A stretch of DNA of 18,611 nucleotides from Betaproteobacteria bacterium UBA5216 (lineage in GTDB: Bacteria > Pseudomonadota > Gammaproteobacteria > Burkholderiales > SG8-41), in the NCBI GenBank assembly GCA_002412495.1, contig DHVE01000121.1, forward strand, positions 1 through 18,611. Reading direction: 5' to 3'. A program made the position numbers and the translations under genes. Of the stretch, positions 1 to 6,621 are shown piece after piece. The notes beneath the pieces were generated by a model. That model searched no databases. It had not been told where the DNA came from and saw nothing but the letters and a program-made list of their open reading frames with translations. Numbering within the stretch: position 1 is the stretch's first letter; every line of letters starts with the position of its first letter.

Positions 1-551
1 ATGCCGCCGCCCAGACGCGCGAAGATCGAAATCAGCGAGCCGCCGAAGGCAAGGCCCACCAGCGGATGCACGGCATCCTTGAGTGACATGCCCATGCCCA
101 GATACAGCACGGCGAAAAAGCCCGCCACGCCCAGCATACCGAGGCCCACCACCAGCAGGCCGGTGATGGCGCCGCCGCGGAAGGCGATTTGCAGCGCTTC
201 GTTCAGGCCGGTGCGCGCGGCTTCGGCGGTGCGCACGTTGGCGCGCACGGAAACGTTCATGCCGATGGCGCCGGCGGCGCCCGACAGAATCGCGCCGATG
301 GCAAAGCCGATGGCGGTGGCCTTGTCGAGGAAGATCGCCATGATAATGAACAGCACCACGCCCACGGCACCGATGGTTTTGTATTGCCGCCACAGGTAAG
401 CCACCGCGCCGGTGTGGATGGCCGCCGCGATTTCGCGCATGCGCTCATTGCCGTCGGGCTGGCTGATAACCTGTTTTGCCCACAGGCCGCCAAAGATAAT
501 GCCGATTACCGCGCAGGCAATGGCTAGGGTTAGTCCCTGATATGCACTCAT
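1..551 (-). CDS. hppA: Membrane-bound ion-pumping pyrophosphatase, N-terminal part
   Basis: Only the first 183 residues are in the window; the gene continues past position 1. The product hydrolyses cytoplasmic pyrophosphate and pumps H+ (or Na+) across the inner membrane. The translation begins MSAYQGLTLAIACAVIGIIF, a first membrane helix. It then shows family-typical stretches: an IHTGAVAYLWRQYKTIG segment near residues 45-61, VRANVRTAEAARTGLNEALQ near 104-123, FRGGAITGLL just after, and FGGSLISIFARLGGG at the window edge. At least four hydrophobic helices are visible. The start at 551 is supported by a purine-rich ribosome-binding site (GGGAGAAGG) about six bases upstream. The residues that decide K+ dependence and ion choice lie outside the window, so H+ versus Na+ cannot be settled. 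It follows adk in the same direction, which fits a role in recycling pyrophosphate from biosynthesis. Confidence 0.93.
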   Translation of the reverse strand, partial: MSAYQGLTLAIACAVIGIIFGGLWAKQVISQPDGNERMREIAAAIHTGAVAYLWRQYKTIGAVGVVLFIIMAIFLDKATAIGFAIGAILSGAAGAIGMNVSVRANVRTAEAARTGLNEALQIAFRGGAITGLLVVGLGMLGVAGFFAVLYLGMGMSLKDAVHPLVGLAFGGSLISIFARLGGG

Positions 552-615
552 TTCAACCTTCTCCCTTTGTTACATTAGACAAACTGTTGTCATACGTCTG
601 ACATGGCTTCGGATC

Positions 616-629
616 GCGGGTTTGCCCGC
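616..629 (-). terminator. Weak hairpin between adk and hppA
   Basis: GCGGG, TTTG, CCCGC form a 5-bp perfect stem in the 111-base gap between the adk stop and the hppA start. There is no T run after it on the minus strand. It may be only a partial terminator or chance, and hppA could still be co-transcribed with adk. Confidence 0.25.
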
Positions 630-662
630 CAGTCCGTTAAGTCACGCGCCGGACGTTGAAGA

Positions 663-1316
663 TCATGCCAGCGCGGCGAAAATATTGTCGCGTATGCGCT
701 CAACCTCGCCAAGGCCGTTTACTTTGGCATAACGCGGTGCGCGCGCGTCACCGCTTTGCGCCCATTGCAGGTAATAGTTCACCAGTGGCTTGGTCTGATC
801 GTGATATGTGGTGATGCGCTTTTTAACGGTTTCTTCCGCATCGTCGGGGCGTTGCACCAACGGCTCGCCAGTGAGATCGTCCTTGCCGGCGACTTTCGGC
901 GGATTGAATTCAATGTGGTAGCTGCGGCCCGATGCCAGATGTACGCGACGCCCGCTCATGCGGCGCAGAATTTCGTCGTCGCTGGTTTCAAGTTCGACCA
1001 CGAATTCGATGTCGATACCGGCGCTGCGCAATGATTCCGCCTGCGGCAGGGTGCGCGGAAATCCATCCATGATGAAACCATTGACGCAGTCGGGGGCCTT
1101 GATGCGCTCTTTAACCAGTTCGGTGACGAGTTGATCGGGTACCAGCGCCCCTTTGTCCATGTAACCCTTGGCTTCCAGTCCCAGCGGAGAATTGGCGCGA
1201 ATGGCGCTGCGCAACATATCCCCGGTGGATATTTGCGGTATGCCGTACTTCGCCATCAAGAATTGGGCTTGCGTGCCCTTTCCGGCACCGGGCAGGCCGA
1301 GTAACAATATGCGCAT
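663..1316 (-). CDS. adk: Adenylate kinase
   Basis: Adenylate kinase catalyses ATP + AMP to 2 ADP in the cytoplasm. The 217-residue length matches the long bacterial form. The P-loop GLPGAGKGTQ is at residues 7-16, followed by the NMP-binding motif STGDMLRSAI (about 31-40) and MDGFPRTLPQA (about 83-93). The LID region carries GRRVHLASGRSYHIEFNPP at about 122-140. The LID has no zinc-binding cysteines, so it is the non-metal type usual in Gram-negative bacteria. The start is fixed by the family-typical MRILLLGLPG. No Shine-Dalgarno sequence is visible: the 15 bases before the ATG are pyrimidine-rich (TTTTTCTTTTCACC), which is odd for an essential gene. A TATAAT box lies 155 bases upstream. Confidence 0.97.
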   Translation of the reverse strand: MRILLLGLPGAGKGTQAQFLMAKYGIPQISTGDMLRSAIRANSPLGLEAKGYMDKGALVPDQLVTELVKERIKAPDCVNGFIMDGFPRTLPQAESLRSAGIDIEFVVELETSDDEILRRMSGRRVHLASGRSYHIEFNPPKVAGKDDLTGEPLVQRPDDAEETVKKRITTYHDQTKPLVNYYLQWAQSGDARAPRYAKVNGLGEVERIRDNIFAALA

Positions 1317-1432
1317 GGTGAAAAGAAAAACCAGAACAACGGGTTAGACAATTAACCGATTATTTGCCCCTTCCCTTGCAAAATCTGCAAAAACCCGGGG
1401 TTCGCCCGCTTGGTCACCCTTGGGCGGGCAAG

Positions 1433-1452
1433 CAGTCAAATTCAGTCAAATT
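1433..1452. repeat. Two tandem copies of CAGTCAAATT in the adk leader
   Basis: The 10-base unit CAGTCAAATT occurs twice head to tail, exactly, between the predicted adk promoter and adk. On the minus strand this reads AATTTGACTG twice, just downstream of the predicted transcription start. It may be a protein-binding site or a small duplication. Confidence 0.5.
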
Positions 1453-1470
1453 TGTTTTAATAATGAAGCG

Positions 1471-1500
1471 ATTATACCGTAGACGCCTTGCGGTCGTCAC
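1471..1500 (-). promoter_or_regulatory. Predicted adk promoter
   Basis: On the minus strand there is a perfect -10 TATAAT (1471-1476) and a -35-like GTGACG (1495-1500, 4 of 6 to TTGACA) with an 18-base spacer. It lies between the kdsB stop and adk and would give a leader of about 150 bases. That leader contains the tandem 10-base repeat and a GCCCGC...GCGGGC hairpin (about 1404-1430). It suggests adk can be transcribed separately from kdsB. Confidence 0.5.
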
Positions 1501-1524
1501 GGGCGTTGACGGCCAGGGGCGAAC

Positions 1525-2280
1525 TCAGCGCAGAATCGCCAAAACGGCTTTTAGATCCGCCGGGGTGTCCACGCCGGGGGGCGGCGCCTTGCGGGTCACG
1601 GCTACGCAAATACGGTGCCCATGGGCGAGGGCGCGCAACTGCTCCAGCGCCTCAAGCTGCTCAATGCGCGCCGGGCGCATTTTCTTGAAGGCCGCCAGAA
1701 AACTGCATCGATAGGCGTAAATGCCGAGATGGCGGTACGCGGGCATGTCATGGGCGAGGCTGCGTATGCCGCTGGCGAAGGCATCCCGGGCCCAGGGGAT
1801 CGGCGCCCGGCTGAAATAGAGCGCGTAACCGGCGTTGTCCATGACCACCTTGACGATGTTGGGATTGGCAAATTCGGCTGGATTATTGATGGGATGACAA
1901 GCGGTCGAAATAGCGGCCTCGCGATGCGTGGCAAGACTGGCGGCGACATCGCGTATCAGCGCCGGCGGAATCAGTGGCTCGTCGCCCTGCACGTTGACCA
2001 CGATATGTCGCGGCGCGAAGCCGCGTTTGCGCGCGACCTCGGCGAGCCGGTCGGTGCCAGTGGCGTGATCCTTGCGGGTCATCTCGGCCTCAAAGCCATG
2101 GGCCTCGACGGCCTTTTTAATGGCTGCATGATCGGTGGCGACAATCACCTCGCGTGCCCCGCTTTTCGCGGCCTGCTCCGCTACGCGCACCACCATCGGT
2201 TTGCCCGCGATATCCGCCAGCGGCTTGCCGGGAAAGCGCGTGGAGGCATAGCGGGCGGGGATGATGACCGAGAAGTTCAT
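1525..2280 (-). CDS. kdsB: 3-deoxy-manno-octulosonate cytidylyltransferase (CMP-Kdo synthetase)
   Basis: KdsB activates Kdo with CTP to give CMP-Kdo, the donor for the inner core of lipopolysaccharide. The 251-residue length is standard. The N-terminus FSVIIPARYASTRFPGKPL is the nucleotidyltransferase motif with the R-x-x-S-x-R-x-P-G-K-P pattern. KDHATGTDRLAEV lies near residues 70-82, VNVQGDEPLIPPALI near 94-108 (Mg/CTP-binding aspartate), and the sugar-binding YFSRAPIPW near 154-162. It belongs to the lpxK-Trm112-kdsB cluster. The start is dictated by homology (MNFSVIIPARY), but a Shine-Dalgarno sequence is missing. The bases just before the ATG are 7-base repeat units that continue upstream for more than 60 bases. 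Confidence 0.96.
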   Translation of the reverse strand: MNFSVIIPARYASTRFPGKPLADIAGKPMVVRVAEQAAKSGAREVIVATDHAAIKKAVEAHGFEAEMTRKDHATGTDRLAEVARKRGFAPRHIVVNVQGDEPLIPPALIRDVAASLATHREAAISTACHPINNPAEFANPNIVKVVMDNAGYALYFSRAPIPWARDAFASGIRSLAHDMPAYRHLGIYAYRCSFLAAFKKMRPARIEQLEALEQLRALAHGHRICVAVTRKAPPPGVDTPADLKAVLAILR

Positions 2281-2281
2281 G

Positions 2282-2344
2282 TGAGGCGAAAGGTGTCAGG
2301 CGTTAGGCATAAGGCATGCAGCGTGAGGCGCGAGCCGTAAAGTG
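2282..2344. repeat. Phased 7-base repeat array, left arm
   Basis: Nine consecutive 7-base units run without a phase break: TGAGGCG, AAAGGTG, TCAGGCG, TTAGGCA, TAAGGCA, TGCAGCG, TGAGGCG, CGAGCCG, TAAAGTG. The consensus is roughly TNAGGCG. The array begins one base from the kdsB start codon. Confidence 0.7.
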
Positions 2345-2364
2345 TCGTGGGGCGGCGTGGGTTT

Positions 2365-2392
2365 TGCCTCAGCCCTCACGTGTGATGCCTCA
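2365..2392. repeat. Phased 7-base repeat array, inverted right arm
   Basis: Four 7-base units, three of them in the opposite orientation (TGCCTCA, GCCCTCA, CGTGTGA, TGCCTCA), face the left arm across about 20 bases, giving an overall imperfect inverted repeat. The last unit overlaps the stop codon of the Trm112-type gene (2390-2392). Confidence 0.6.
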
Positions 2393-2569
2393 CAATTCCA
2401 CCTCGGGTGGAATCTTGCGCGCCTCATCTGCCAGCATCACCGGAATATCGTCCTTGATCTGGAATCCCAGTCGGCAGGGCTTGCAGATCAGCTCGGCTTC
2501 GGCCTTTTTGTACACCAGCGGCCCCTTGCACAGCGGGCAGGCCAGGATGTCGAGCAGTTTTGCGTCCAT
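2390..2569 (-). CDS. Trm112-family zinc-ribbon-like protein (YcaR type)
   Basis: A 59-residue protein starting MDAKLLDILACPLCKGPL and ending IPPEVEL. Two CxxC pairs (C11/C14 and C29/C32) are arranged as in bacterial Trm112/YcaR proteins, followed by the typical IKDDIPVMLADEA segment. Family knowledge: Trm112-type proteins activate methyltransferases in eukaryotes and archaea. The role of the small bacterial form beside kdsB and lpxK is not established. The gene lies 33 bases after lpxK in the same direction, with GGGA about nine bases before the ATG. Its place between lpxK and kdsB is the conserved gammaproteobacterial order. Its stop codon lies within a 7-base repeat unit. Confidence 0.93.
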   Translation of the reverse strand: MDAKLLDILACPLCKGPLVYKKAEAELICKPCRLGFQIKDDIPVMLADEARKIPPEVEL

Positions 2570-2602
2570 TCGGTGTTTCCCAAGCGCATCTTTAGCGCGT
2601 TT

Positions 2603-3658
2603 TCAGCGTGACTTTTGCCGTTCATGCAGCCGCTTGATCAGCAACGGCGCGAGGCCGCTTTCGACTTGCGCCACGACGCCGAGCGCCCAGTATTTTTCCG
2701 GCGCCGTCACGGCATATTGTTCGTATTTTACCGCATCCTTTTCGGTCATCACCACGGCGTCACAGGCGGAAAAATCCAGATCGCCCCGGGTGTAGGGATG
2801 ATGATCCGGAAACGTATGTGGCGTGAACGCAAGGCCCAGCGCCTTGAGAGTGGTAAAAAAATGTTCCGGGTTGCCGATACCCGCCGCGGCATGTACGCGC
2901 TGCCCACGAAACGCACTCGCATCTTCGGTATGTCGCGGATCGCAGAGGCGGTAAAACGGTCCGGGAATCATCGACATGGTGAAGCGCGGCGCGTCCAGCA
3001 CGCGCGCGTAGTCCGGCGGGGTGTCATCGCCATTACCGCGTATCACCACGGCATCGACACCGTGCAGCCGCGAGGGCGGTTCACGCAGCGGGCCTGCCGG
3101 CAGCAGCAGGCCATTGCCGTGCCCGCGCGCGCCATCGACCACGGCGATTTCGGCGTCGCGCGCCAGCCGGTAATGTTGCAGGCCGTCATCGCTGACGATT
3201 ACGTTGCATTGCGGGTGCGCGGCCAGCAGCGCACGTGCGACCGCCACGCGGTCGGCGCCGATCCATACGGGGCATGCACTGCGCCGCGCCAGTAGCACCG
3301 GTTCGTCGCCGCACAAGGCCGCATCGTCCTTGACGCCGACGGCGCGTGGTTCCCGCGAGCCAGCCCTGGCACCTGACATGGCCCCCGACGGGATATAACC
3401 GCGGCTGACAATGCCGGGCATAAATCCGGCGGCGCGCAGCCGTTCCACCAACCACAGCACCAGGGGGGTTTTGCCCGTGCCGCCGACACTTATATTGCCG
3501 ACGATGATCACTGGTACGGGAAGGCGTATGCCGCGCAATATTCCAATGGTGTAGAGGGCGCGCCGCGCCGCCGCCACGATGCGATACAGCCACGATATCG
3601 GAATCAGCAACACCGTCAACGCGGTGACGCGTGTCCATGACAACGGATAGCCGGACAT
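2603..3658 (-). CDS. lpxK: Tetraacyldisaccharide 4'-kinase
   Basis: LpxK phosphorylates the 4' position of the lipid A disaccharide to give lipid IVA at the cytoplasmic face of the inner membrane. The protein has 351 residues, slightly longer than many homologues. A hydrophobic N-terminal anchor is at about residues 11-30 (VTALTVLLIPISWLYRIVAA). The P-loop lies in VPVIIVGNISVGGTGKTPLV (G59-T64), followed by VSRGYIPSG, GDEPVLLARR, VIVSDDGLQHYRLARD and the C-terminal FPDHHPYTRGDLDFS. A short extra segment rich in Gly, Ala, Ser and Arg near residues 93-106 interrupts the region between VSRGY and GDEP. GAGG lies upstream of the ATG. It follows exbD by 31 bases, with no msbA in between. Confidence 0.96.
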   Translation of the reverse strand: MSGYPLSWTRVTALTVLLIPISWLYRIVAAARRALYTIGILRGIRLPVPVIIVGNISVGGTGKTPLVLWLVERLRAAGFMPGIVSRGYIPSGAMSGARAGSREPRAVGVKDDAALCGDEPVLLARRSACPVWIGADRVAVARALLAAHPQCNVIVSDDGLQHYRLARDAEIAVVDGARGHGNGLLLPAGPLREPPSRLHGVDAVVIRGNGDDTPPDYARVLDAPRFTMSMIPGPFYRLCDPRHTEDASAFRGQRVHAAAGIGNPEHFFTTLKALGLAFTPHTFPDHHPYTRGDLDFSACDAVVMTEKDAVKYEQYAVTAPEKYWALGVVAQVESGLAPLLIKRLHERQKSR

Positions 3659-3689
3659 CAGGCCGCCTCGGGGCGATACAACGGCAGGC

Positions 3690-4109
3690 CTATTTCTTGC
3701 CGGTCTGTATGGTAAAGGTGACCTTGCCGTAACCCGCGAACTGCGCGGCTTCCATCACGCGTATCACGGATTGGTGAGAGGCTTGCGCGTCGGCGCTGAT
3801 CACGATCACCGGATCTTTCATCTCGCCCGCCGCGCGTTTCAGGTCGGACGCCAGCGCTTCGCGCGTGCTGTAATTGACGCCGGTTTTGTTGACCACGTAT
3901 TTGCCGTTGGCGTCGATGGCAATGTCGATCTGATCCACGCGATCCGGCGCCTTGGTGGCATCGGCCGTCGGCAGATTGATTTGCAGTTCGGATTGTTTGG
4001 TGTAGGTGGTGGTAATGATCAGGAAGATCAAAATTACCAGCAGCACGTCGATCAACGGAATAAAGTTGATCTCCGGCTCCTCCCGGAAAGCGCGGGTGCG
4101 GAATCTCAT
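3690..4109 (-). CDS. exbD: ExbD/TolR-family proton-channel subunit
   Basis: Small 139-residue inner-membrane protein with one transmembrane helix and a periplasmic domain. It works with the ExbB-type protein to couple the proton gradient to an outer-membrane process. The N-terminus has the family motif EPEINFIPLIDVLLVILIFL. D21 within the helix is the conserved proton-carrying aspartate. The C-terminal half (VIVISADAQASHQSVIRVME..GYGKVTFTIQTGKK) matches the periplasmic fold. Its start overlaps the exbB stop by four bases (ATGA), indicating translational coupling. No tonB is visible next to it, so the exact partner (TonB-like transport or another envelope function) is open. Confidence 0.93.
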   Translation of the reverse strand: MRFRTRAFREEPEINFIPLIDVLLVILIFLIITTTYTKQSELQINLPTADATKAPDRVDQIDIAIDANGKYVVNKTGVNYSTREALASDLKRAAGEMKDPVIVISADAQASHQSVIRVMEAAQFAGYGKVTFTIQTGKK

Positions 4110-4717
4110 GCCTGGCGTTCACCATGAATGATTTCCACCAACTTGGCGGCCTGCATTTCCATTTCGACGAGCAGCGTATCGACCTTGCCGCGGAAATGGC
4201 GGTAGAAAATCATGCTGGGCACGGCCACCACGAGGCCGAGCGCGGTGTTGTAGAGCGCAATTGAAATGCCGTGCGCGAGCTGCACCGGGTTGCTGTTGCC
4301 GGTGGGGGACGTGGAGCCGAAGATTTCGATCATGCCGATCACCGTGCCGAACAAACCCAACAGCGGCGATATGGCGGCAATCGTACCCAGCGTGGTCAGA
4401 AAACGCTCGAGATTGATGGCCGAAACATGCGCGGCTTCTTCGATGGATTCTTTTAATATCGCAGGCGACGCATTGATGTTTTTTATGCCGGCGGCGAGAA
4501 TTTGTCCTAATGGGGAGTTCGCCGCGAGTCGTTCCATGGATTGCGCATTGGCGCCGTTTTGGCGGTATTCCTGGACCGTCTGCATCAGTAATCCGCGCGG
4601 CATGACCAGGCTGTCGCGCAGCGTCCACATCCGCTCGCCGATGATCGCCAAGGCAACCACGGAGGCGATGATCAGCGGCCACACCGGCCAGCCCGCCGCT
4701 TGAATGATCGAGAACAC
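4106..4717 (-). CDS. exbB: MotA/TolQ/ExbB-family proton-channel protein
   Basis: 203-residue inner-membrane protein with three predicted helices: about residues 8-27 (WPVWPLIIASVVALAIIGER), about 105-130 and about 150-173. The family signature is TTLGTIAAISPLLGLFGTVIGMIEIFGS near residues 105-132, followed by ISIALYNTALGLVVAVPSMIFYRHF. It forms the pentameric proton channel that holds ExbD. The start codon is GTG at 4717, chosen because MFSIIQAAGWPVWPL is the family N-terminus and a GGGGG ribosome-binding site precedes it. It is the first gene of the exbB-exbD-lpxK-Trm112-kdsB run, with a plausible promoter directly upstream. Confidence 0.93.
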   Translation of the reverse strand: MFSIIQAAGWPVWPLIIASVVALAIIGERMWTLRDSLVMPRGLLMQTVQEYRQNGANAQSMERLAANSPLGQILAAGIKNINASPAILKESIEEAAHVSAINLERFLTTLGTIAAISPLLGLFGTVIGMIEIFGSTSPTGNSNPVQLAHGISIALYNTALGLVVAVPSMIFYRHFRGKVDTLLVEMEMQAAKLVEIIHGERQA

Positions 4718-4746
4718 TATATAAACCCCCTGAGAATATTTCGCTA

Positions 4747-4775
4747 ACTATATATTGTGATTGAGTTTTCAGCAA
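4747..4775 (-). promoter_or_regulatory. Predicted exbB promoter
   Basis: Minus strand: -35 TTGCTG (4770-4775), exact 17-base spacer, -10 TATAGT (4747-4752, 5 of 6). Transcription would start near 4740, about 23 bases before the GTG start. This would drive exbB, exbD, lpxK and probably the downstream Trm112 and kdsB genes. Confidence 0.55.
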
Positions 4776-4848
4776 GGCGACGGGATGGCGCTGGAATGGC
4801 GTGCGAGGGGGGCGGTAGAGATTGCGACTGGCCCGGGTTTGCTATTCA

Positions 4849-4869
4849 CGCCTCACCCCTCACGCCTTG
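4849..4869. repeat. Fragment of the 7-base repeat family
   Basis: Three phased units, CGCCTCA, CCCCTCA, CGCCTTG, in the inverted-arm orientation. A clear left arm is not preserved here. Confidence 0.5.
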
Positions 4870-4912
4870 TGTCGCCCGCCCTAATAAGCTGTTTTTTCAG
4901 TCCCTTACGCAG

Positions 4913-4947
4913 TTGTCCACAGATGCGGTGGATAACTCTGTGTGTAA
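4913..4947. promoter_or_regulatory. Cluster of DnaA-box-like 9-mers
   Basis: TTGTCCACA (4913-4921, plus strand, 8 of 9 to TTATCCACA), TTATCCACC (4927-4935, minus strand, 8 of 9) and TTACACACA (4939-4947, minus strand, 7 of 9). A further TCATCCACA (minus strand, 8 of 9) lies at 5104-5112. An AT-rich tract (about 5010-5050) sits between them. This resembles a DnaA-binding region, but no dnaA or gidA gene is near. Confidence 0.35.
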
Positions 4948-5175
4948 GCTGTGTGGAGTGTCGCTAAGTGGTGTTGCAGATTGGATAATTTGTGGTCGCC
5001 TAACAAATGCGCTTTTTTAAAAATACAATAAAAACATGTACTTAAGTAAATTCCGCTGCGTCCAGTGGTAAAAGCATTTTTACAACAAGGACTTGCCGGT
5101 TACTGTGGATGAAGTCATTCCTGACGCTCAAAAATTTCCATTGAAATCAAGGATGAATGATCGTAAATGGCGGAT

Positions 5176-5206
5176 TTGAACTCGTTTTCCCAGTCAACGG
5201 TAGAAT
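5176..5206 (+). promoter_or_regulatory. Predicted xseA promoter, near-leaderless
   Basis: -35 TTGAAC (5176-5181) and -10 TAGAAT (5201-5206) with a 19-base spacer, longer than ideal. The -10 box ends six bases before the ATG of xseA, so transcription would start at or within a base or two of the start codon. No Shine-Dalgarno sequence is present. Confidence 0.5.
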
Positions 5207-5212
5207 CGGCGC

Positions 5213-6562
5213 ATGTTTTCAAATTCCCCGTTTGAGCAGCAGTCGCAAGTCATCTCGGTCAGTGAATTGAACCGGCGCGTGCGCGCTGCCATTGAACAGA
5301 ATCTGCCATTGGCGTGGGTGGCAGGCGAGATGTCCAATCTGCGCCGTTATGACTCCGGCCACTGGTATTTCACCCTCAAGGACGCGGCGGCGCAGGTGGA
5401 TTGCGTAATGTTTCGCCACAAGGCGCAGCACATCGACTGGCAACCGGTCGATGGCATGCAGGTTGAGGTGCGTGCCGCCGCCACCGTCTACGAGGCGCGT
5501 GGCAAGTATCAACTGAATGTCGATGCCATGCGGCGCGCCGGCTTGGGCGCGCTGTACGAAGCCTTTGAAAAGCTCAAGGCCAAGCTCGACAAGGAAGGCT
5601 TGTTCGACGAGGAACGCAAGCGCGAAATCCCCGCGTTTCCGCGCGCCATCGGCGTGGTCACCTCGCCGCAGGCCGCGGCGTTGCGCGATGTGCTGACCAC
5701 GTTGAAACGCCGCATGCCGTCGATTCCGGTTGTGATTTACCCCACGCCAGTACAAGGCGAGGGCGCGGCGGCAAAAATCATGCAGGCGATAGCCGCTGCG
5801 TCGGCACGTTGTGAACAGGATCAATGCGACGTGCTGATCGTGTGCCGCGGTGGCGGCAGCATCGAAGACTTGTGGCCGTTCAACGAAGAAATCGTGGCGC
5901 GCGCCATCCACGCATGCGAGATTCCGGTGGTGACGGGCGTCGGGCACGAAACCGATTTCACCATCGCCGATTTTGTCGCGGACGCGCGTGCCCCCACGCC
6001 CACGGCCGCGGCAGAATTCGTGAGCCCGGATCGGGCGGAGCTACAGGCCCGGATCAGCCAGGTGCGCGCCGCGCTCACACGCACCACGCGACGCGCGCTG
6101 GAAGACCGCATGCAAAAAATCGATTATCTCGCGCGCCGCCTGACGCATCCCGGCGAGCGTCTGCGCGAACGCGCGCGGCATTTGTCGCGACTGGCCGGTC
6201 GGCTGCAAGGCGCGTTCAGGCACGACGCGGAGCGCCGGATGTGGGCGGTGAACGCGGCGGCGCAAGGCCTGTGCAATGCGCGCCCGGACGTGCCCACGCT
6301 TGAACGCAACCTGCAACAGCAGGCGCGCGAATTCACCGGCGCGATGCGGCGGCAGTTTGAACGCATGCAATTGCGTCTGGCGCGCGCCGAAGCGCACGTC
6401 AGCGCGCTCAATCCGCGGATGATGCTCGAACGCGGTTACAGCATCGCCGAAACGACGGACGGCATGATCGTGCGCGATGCCGATAAACTGAACGCGGGGG
6501 ATGTGCTGAAAATCAGCTTTGCGCGCGGGCAGGTGGAGAGTGAGGTCAAGTGCAAAGTGTGA
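5213..6562 (+). CDS. xseA: Exodeoxyribonuclease VII large subunit
   Basis: XseA with XseB degrades single-stranded DNA to oligonucleotides in the cytoplasm. The 449-residue length is normal. An N-terminal OB-fold spans about residues 13-110 (VISVSELNRRVRAAIEQNLP, VAGEMSNLRRYDSGHWYFTLKD, VDCVMFRHKA). The catalytic domain has GVVTSPQAAALRDVLTTLKRR (about 147-167), VLIVCRGGGSIEDLWPFNEE (about 206-225), PVVTGVGHETDFTIADFVAD (about 238-257) and RAPTPTAAAE. A long helical arm follows, and the C-terminus ends NPRMMLERGYSIAETTDG...DVLKISFARGQ, as in the family. It is a single gene here and xseB is not in the window. It lacks a ribosome-binding site and may be translated from a leaderless mRNA. Confidence 0.97.
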   Translation: MFSNSPFEQQSQVISVSELNRRVRAAIEQNLPLAWVAGEMSNLRRYDSGHWYFTLKDAAAQVDCVMFRHKAQHIDWQPVDGMQVEVRAAATVYEARGKYQLNVDAMRRAGLGALYEAFEKLKAKLDKEGLFDEERKREIPAFPRAIGVVTSPQAAALRDVLTTLKRRMPSIPVVIYPTPVQGEGAAAKIMQAIAAASARCEQDQCDVLIVCRGGGSIEDLWPFNEEIVARAIHACEIPVVTGVGHETDFTIADFVADARAPTPTAAAEFVSPDRAELQARISQVRAALTRTTRRALEDRMQKIDYLARRLTHPGERLRERARHLSRLAGRLQGAFRHDAERRMWAVNAAAQGLCNARPDVPTLERNLQQQAREFTGAMRRQFERMQLRLARAEAHVSALNPRMMLERGYSIAETTDGMIVRDADKLNAGDVLKISFARGQVESEVKCKV

Positions 6563-6591
6563 CGGGCACTGCCGGCGTTACCCGTGCATAC

Positions 6592-6621
6592 AGCGGGTTA
6601 TGACTTATGGCTTAACCCGCT
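6592..6621. terminator. Shared hairpin between convergent xseA and miaA
   Basis: AGCGGGTTA (6592-6600) pairs perfectly with TAACCCGCT (6613-6621) around a 12-base loop. It overlaps the miaA stop codon (6612-6614), so on the minus strand the stem begins inside the last miaA codons. T runs are poor on both sides. Its position between convergent genes favours a two-way terminator. Confidence 0.45.

Larger units (their letters stand above)
4718..5212. other. Divergent gene-free region between exbB and xseA
   Basis: No convincing coding sequence: the open frames here do not resemble proteins and lack ribosome-binding sites. From left to right it holds the exbB promoter, a GC-rich stretch ending in a fragment of the 7-base repeat (4849-4869), a cluster of DnaA-box-like 9-mers (4913-4947, and 5104-5112), an AT-rich tract with T and A runs and the 10-base palindrome TACTTAAGTA (5039-5048), and the xseA promoter. 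No RNA gene was recognised. Confidence 0.6.

Noticed and set aside
1615..2340. A 241-codon plus-strand open frame
   Set aside because: Antisense shadow of kdsB that runs on into the 7-base repeat; no ribosome-binding site or domain.
4757..5020. An 87-codon plus-strand open frame in the exbB-xseA gap
   Set aside because: It crosses the repeat fragment and the DnaA-like boxes, has no Shine-Dalgarno, and its translation does not resemble a protein.
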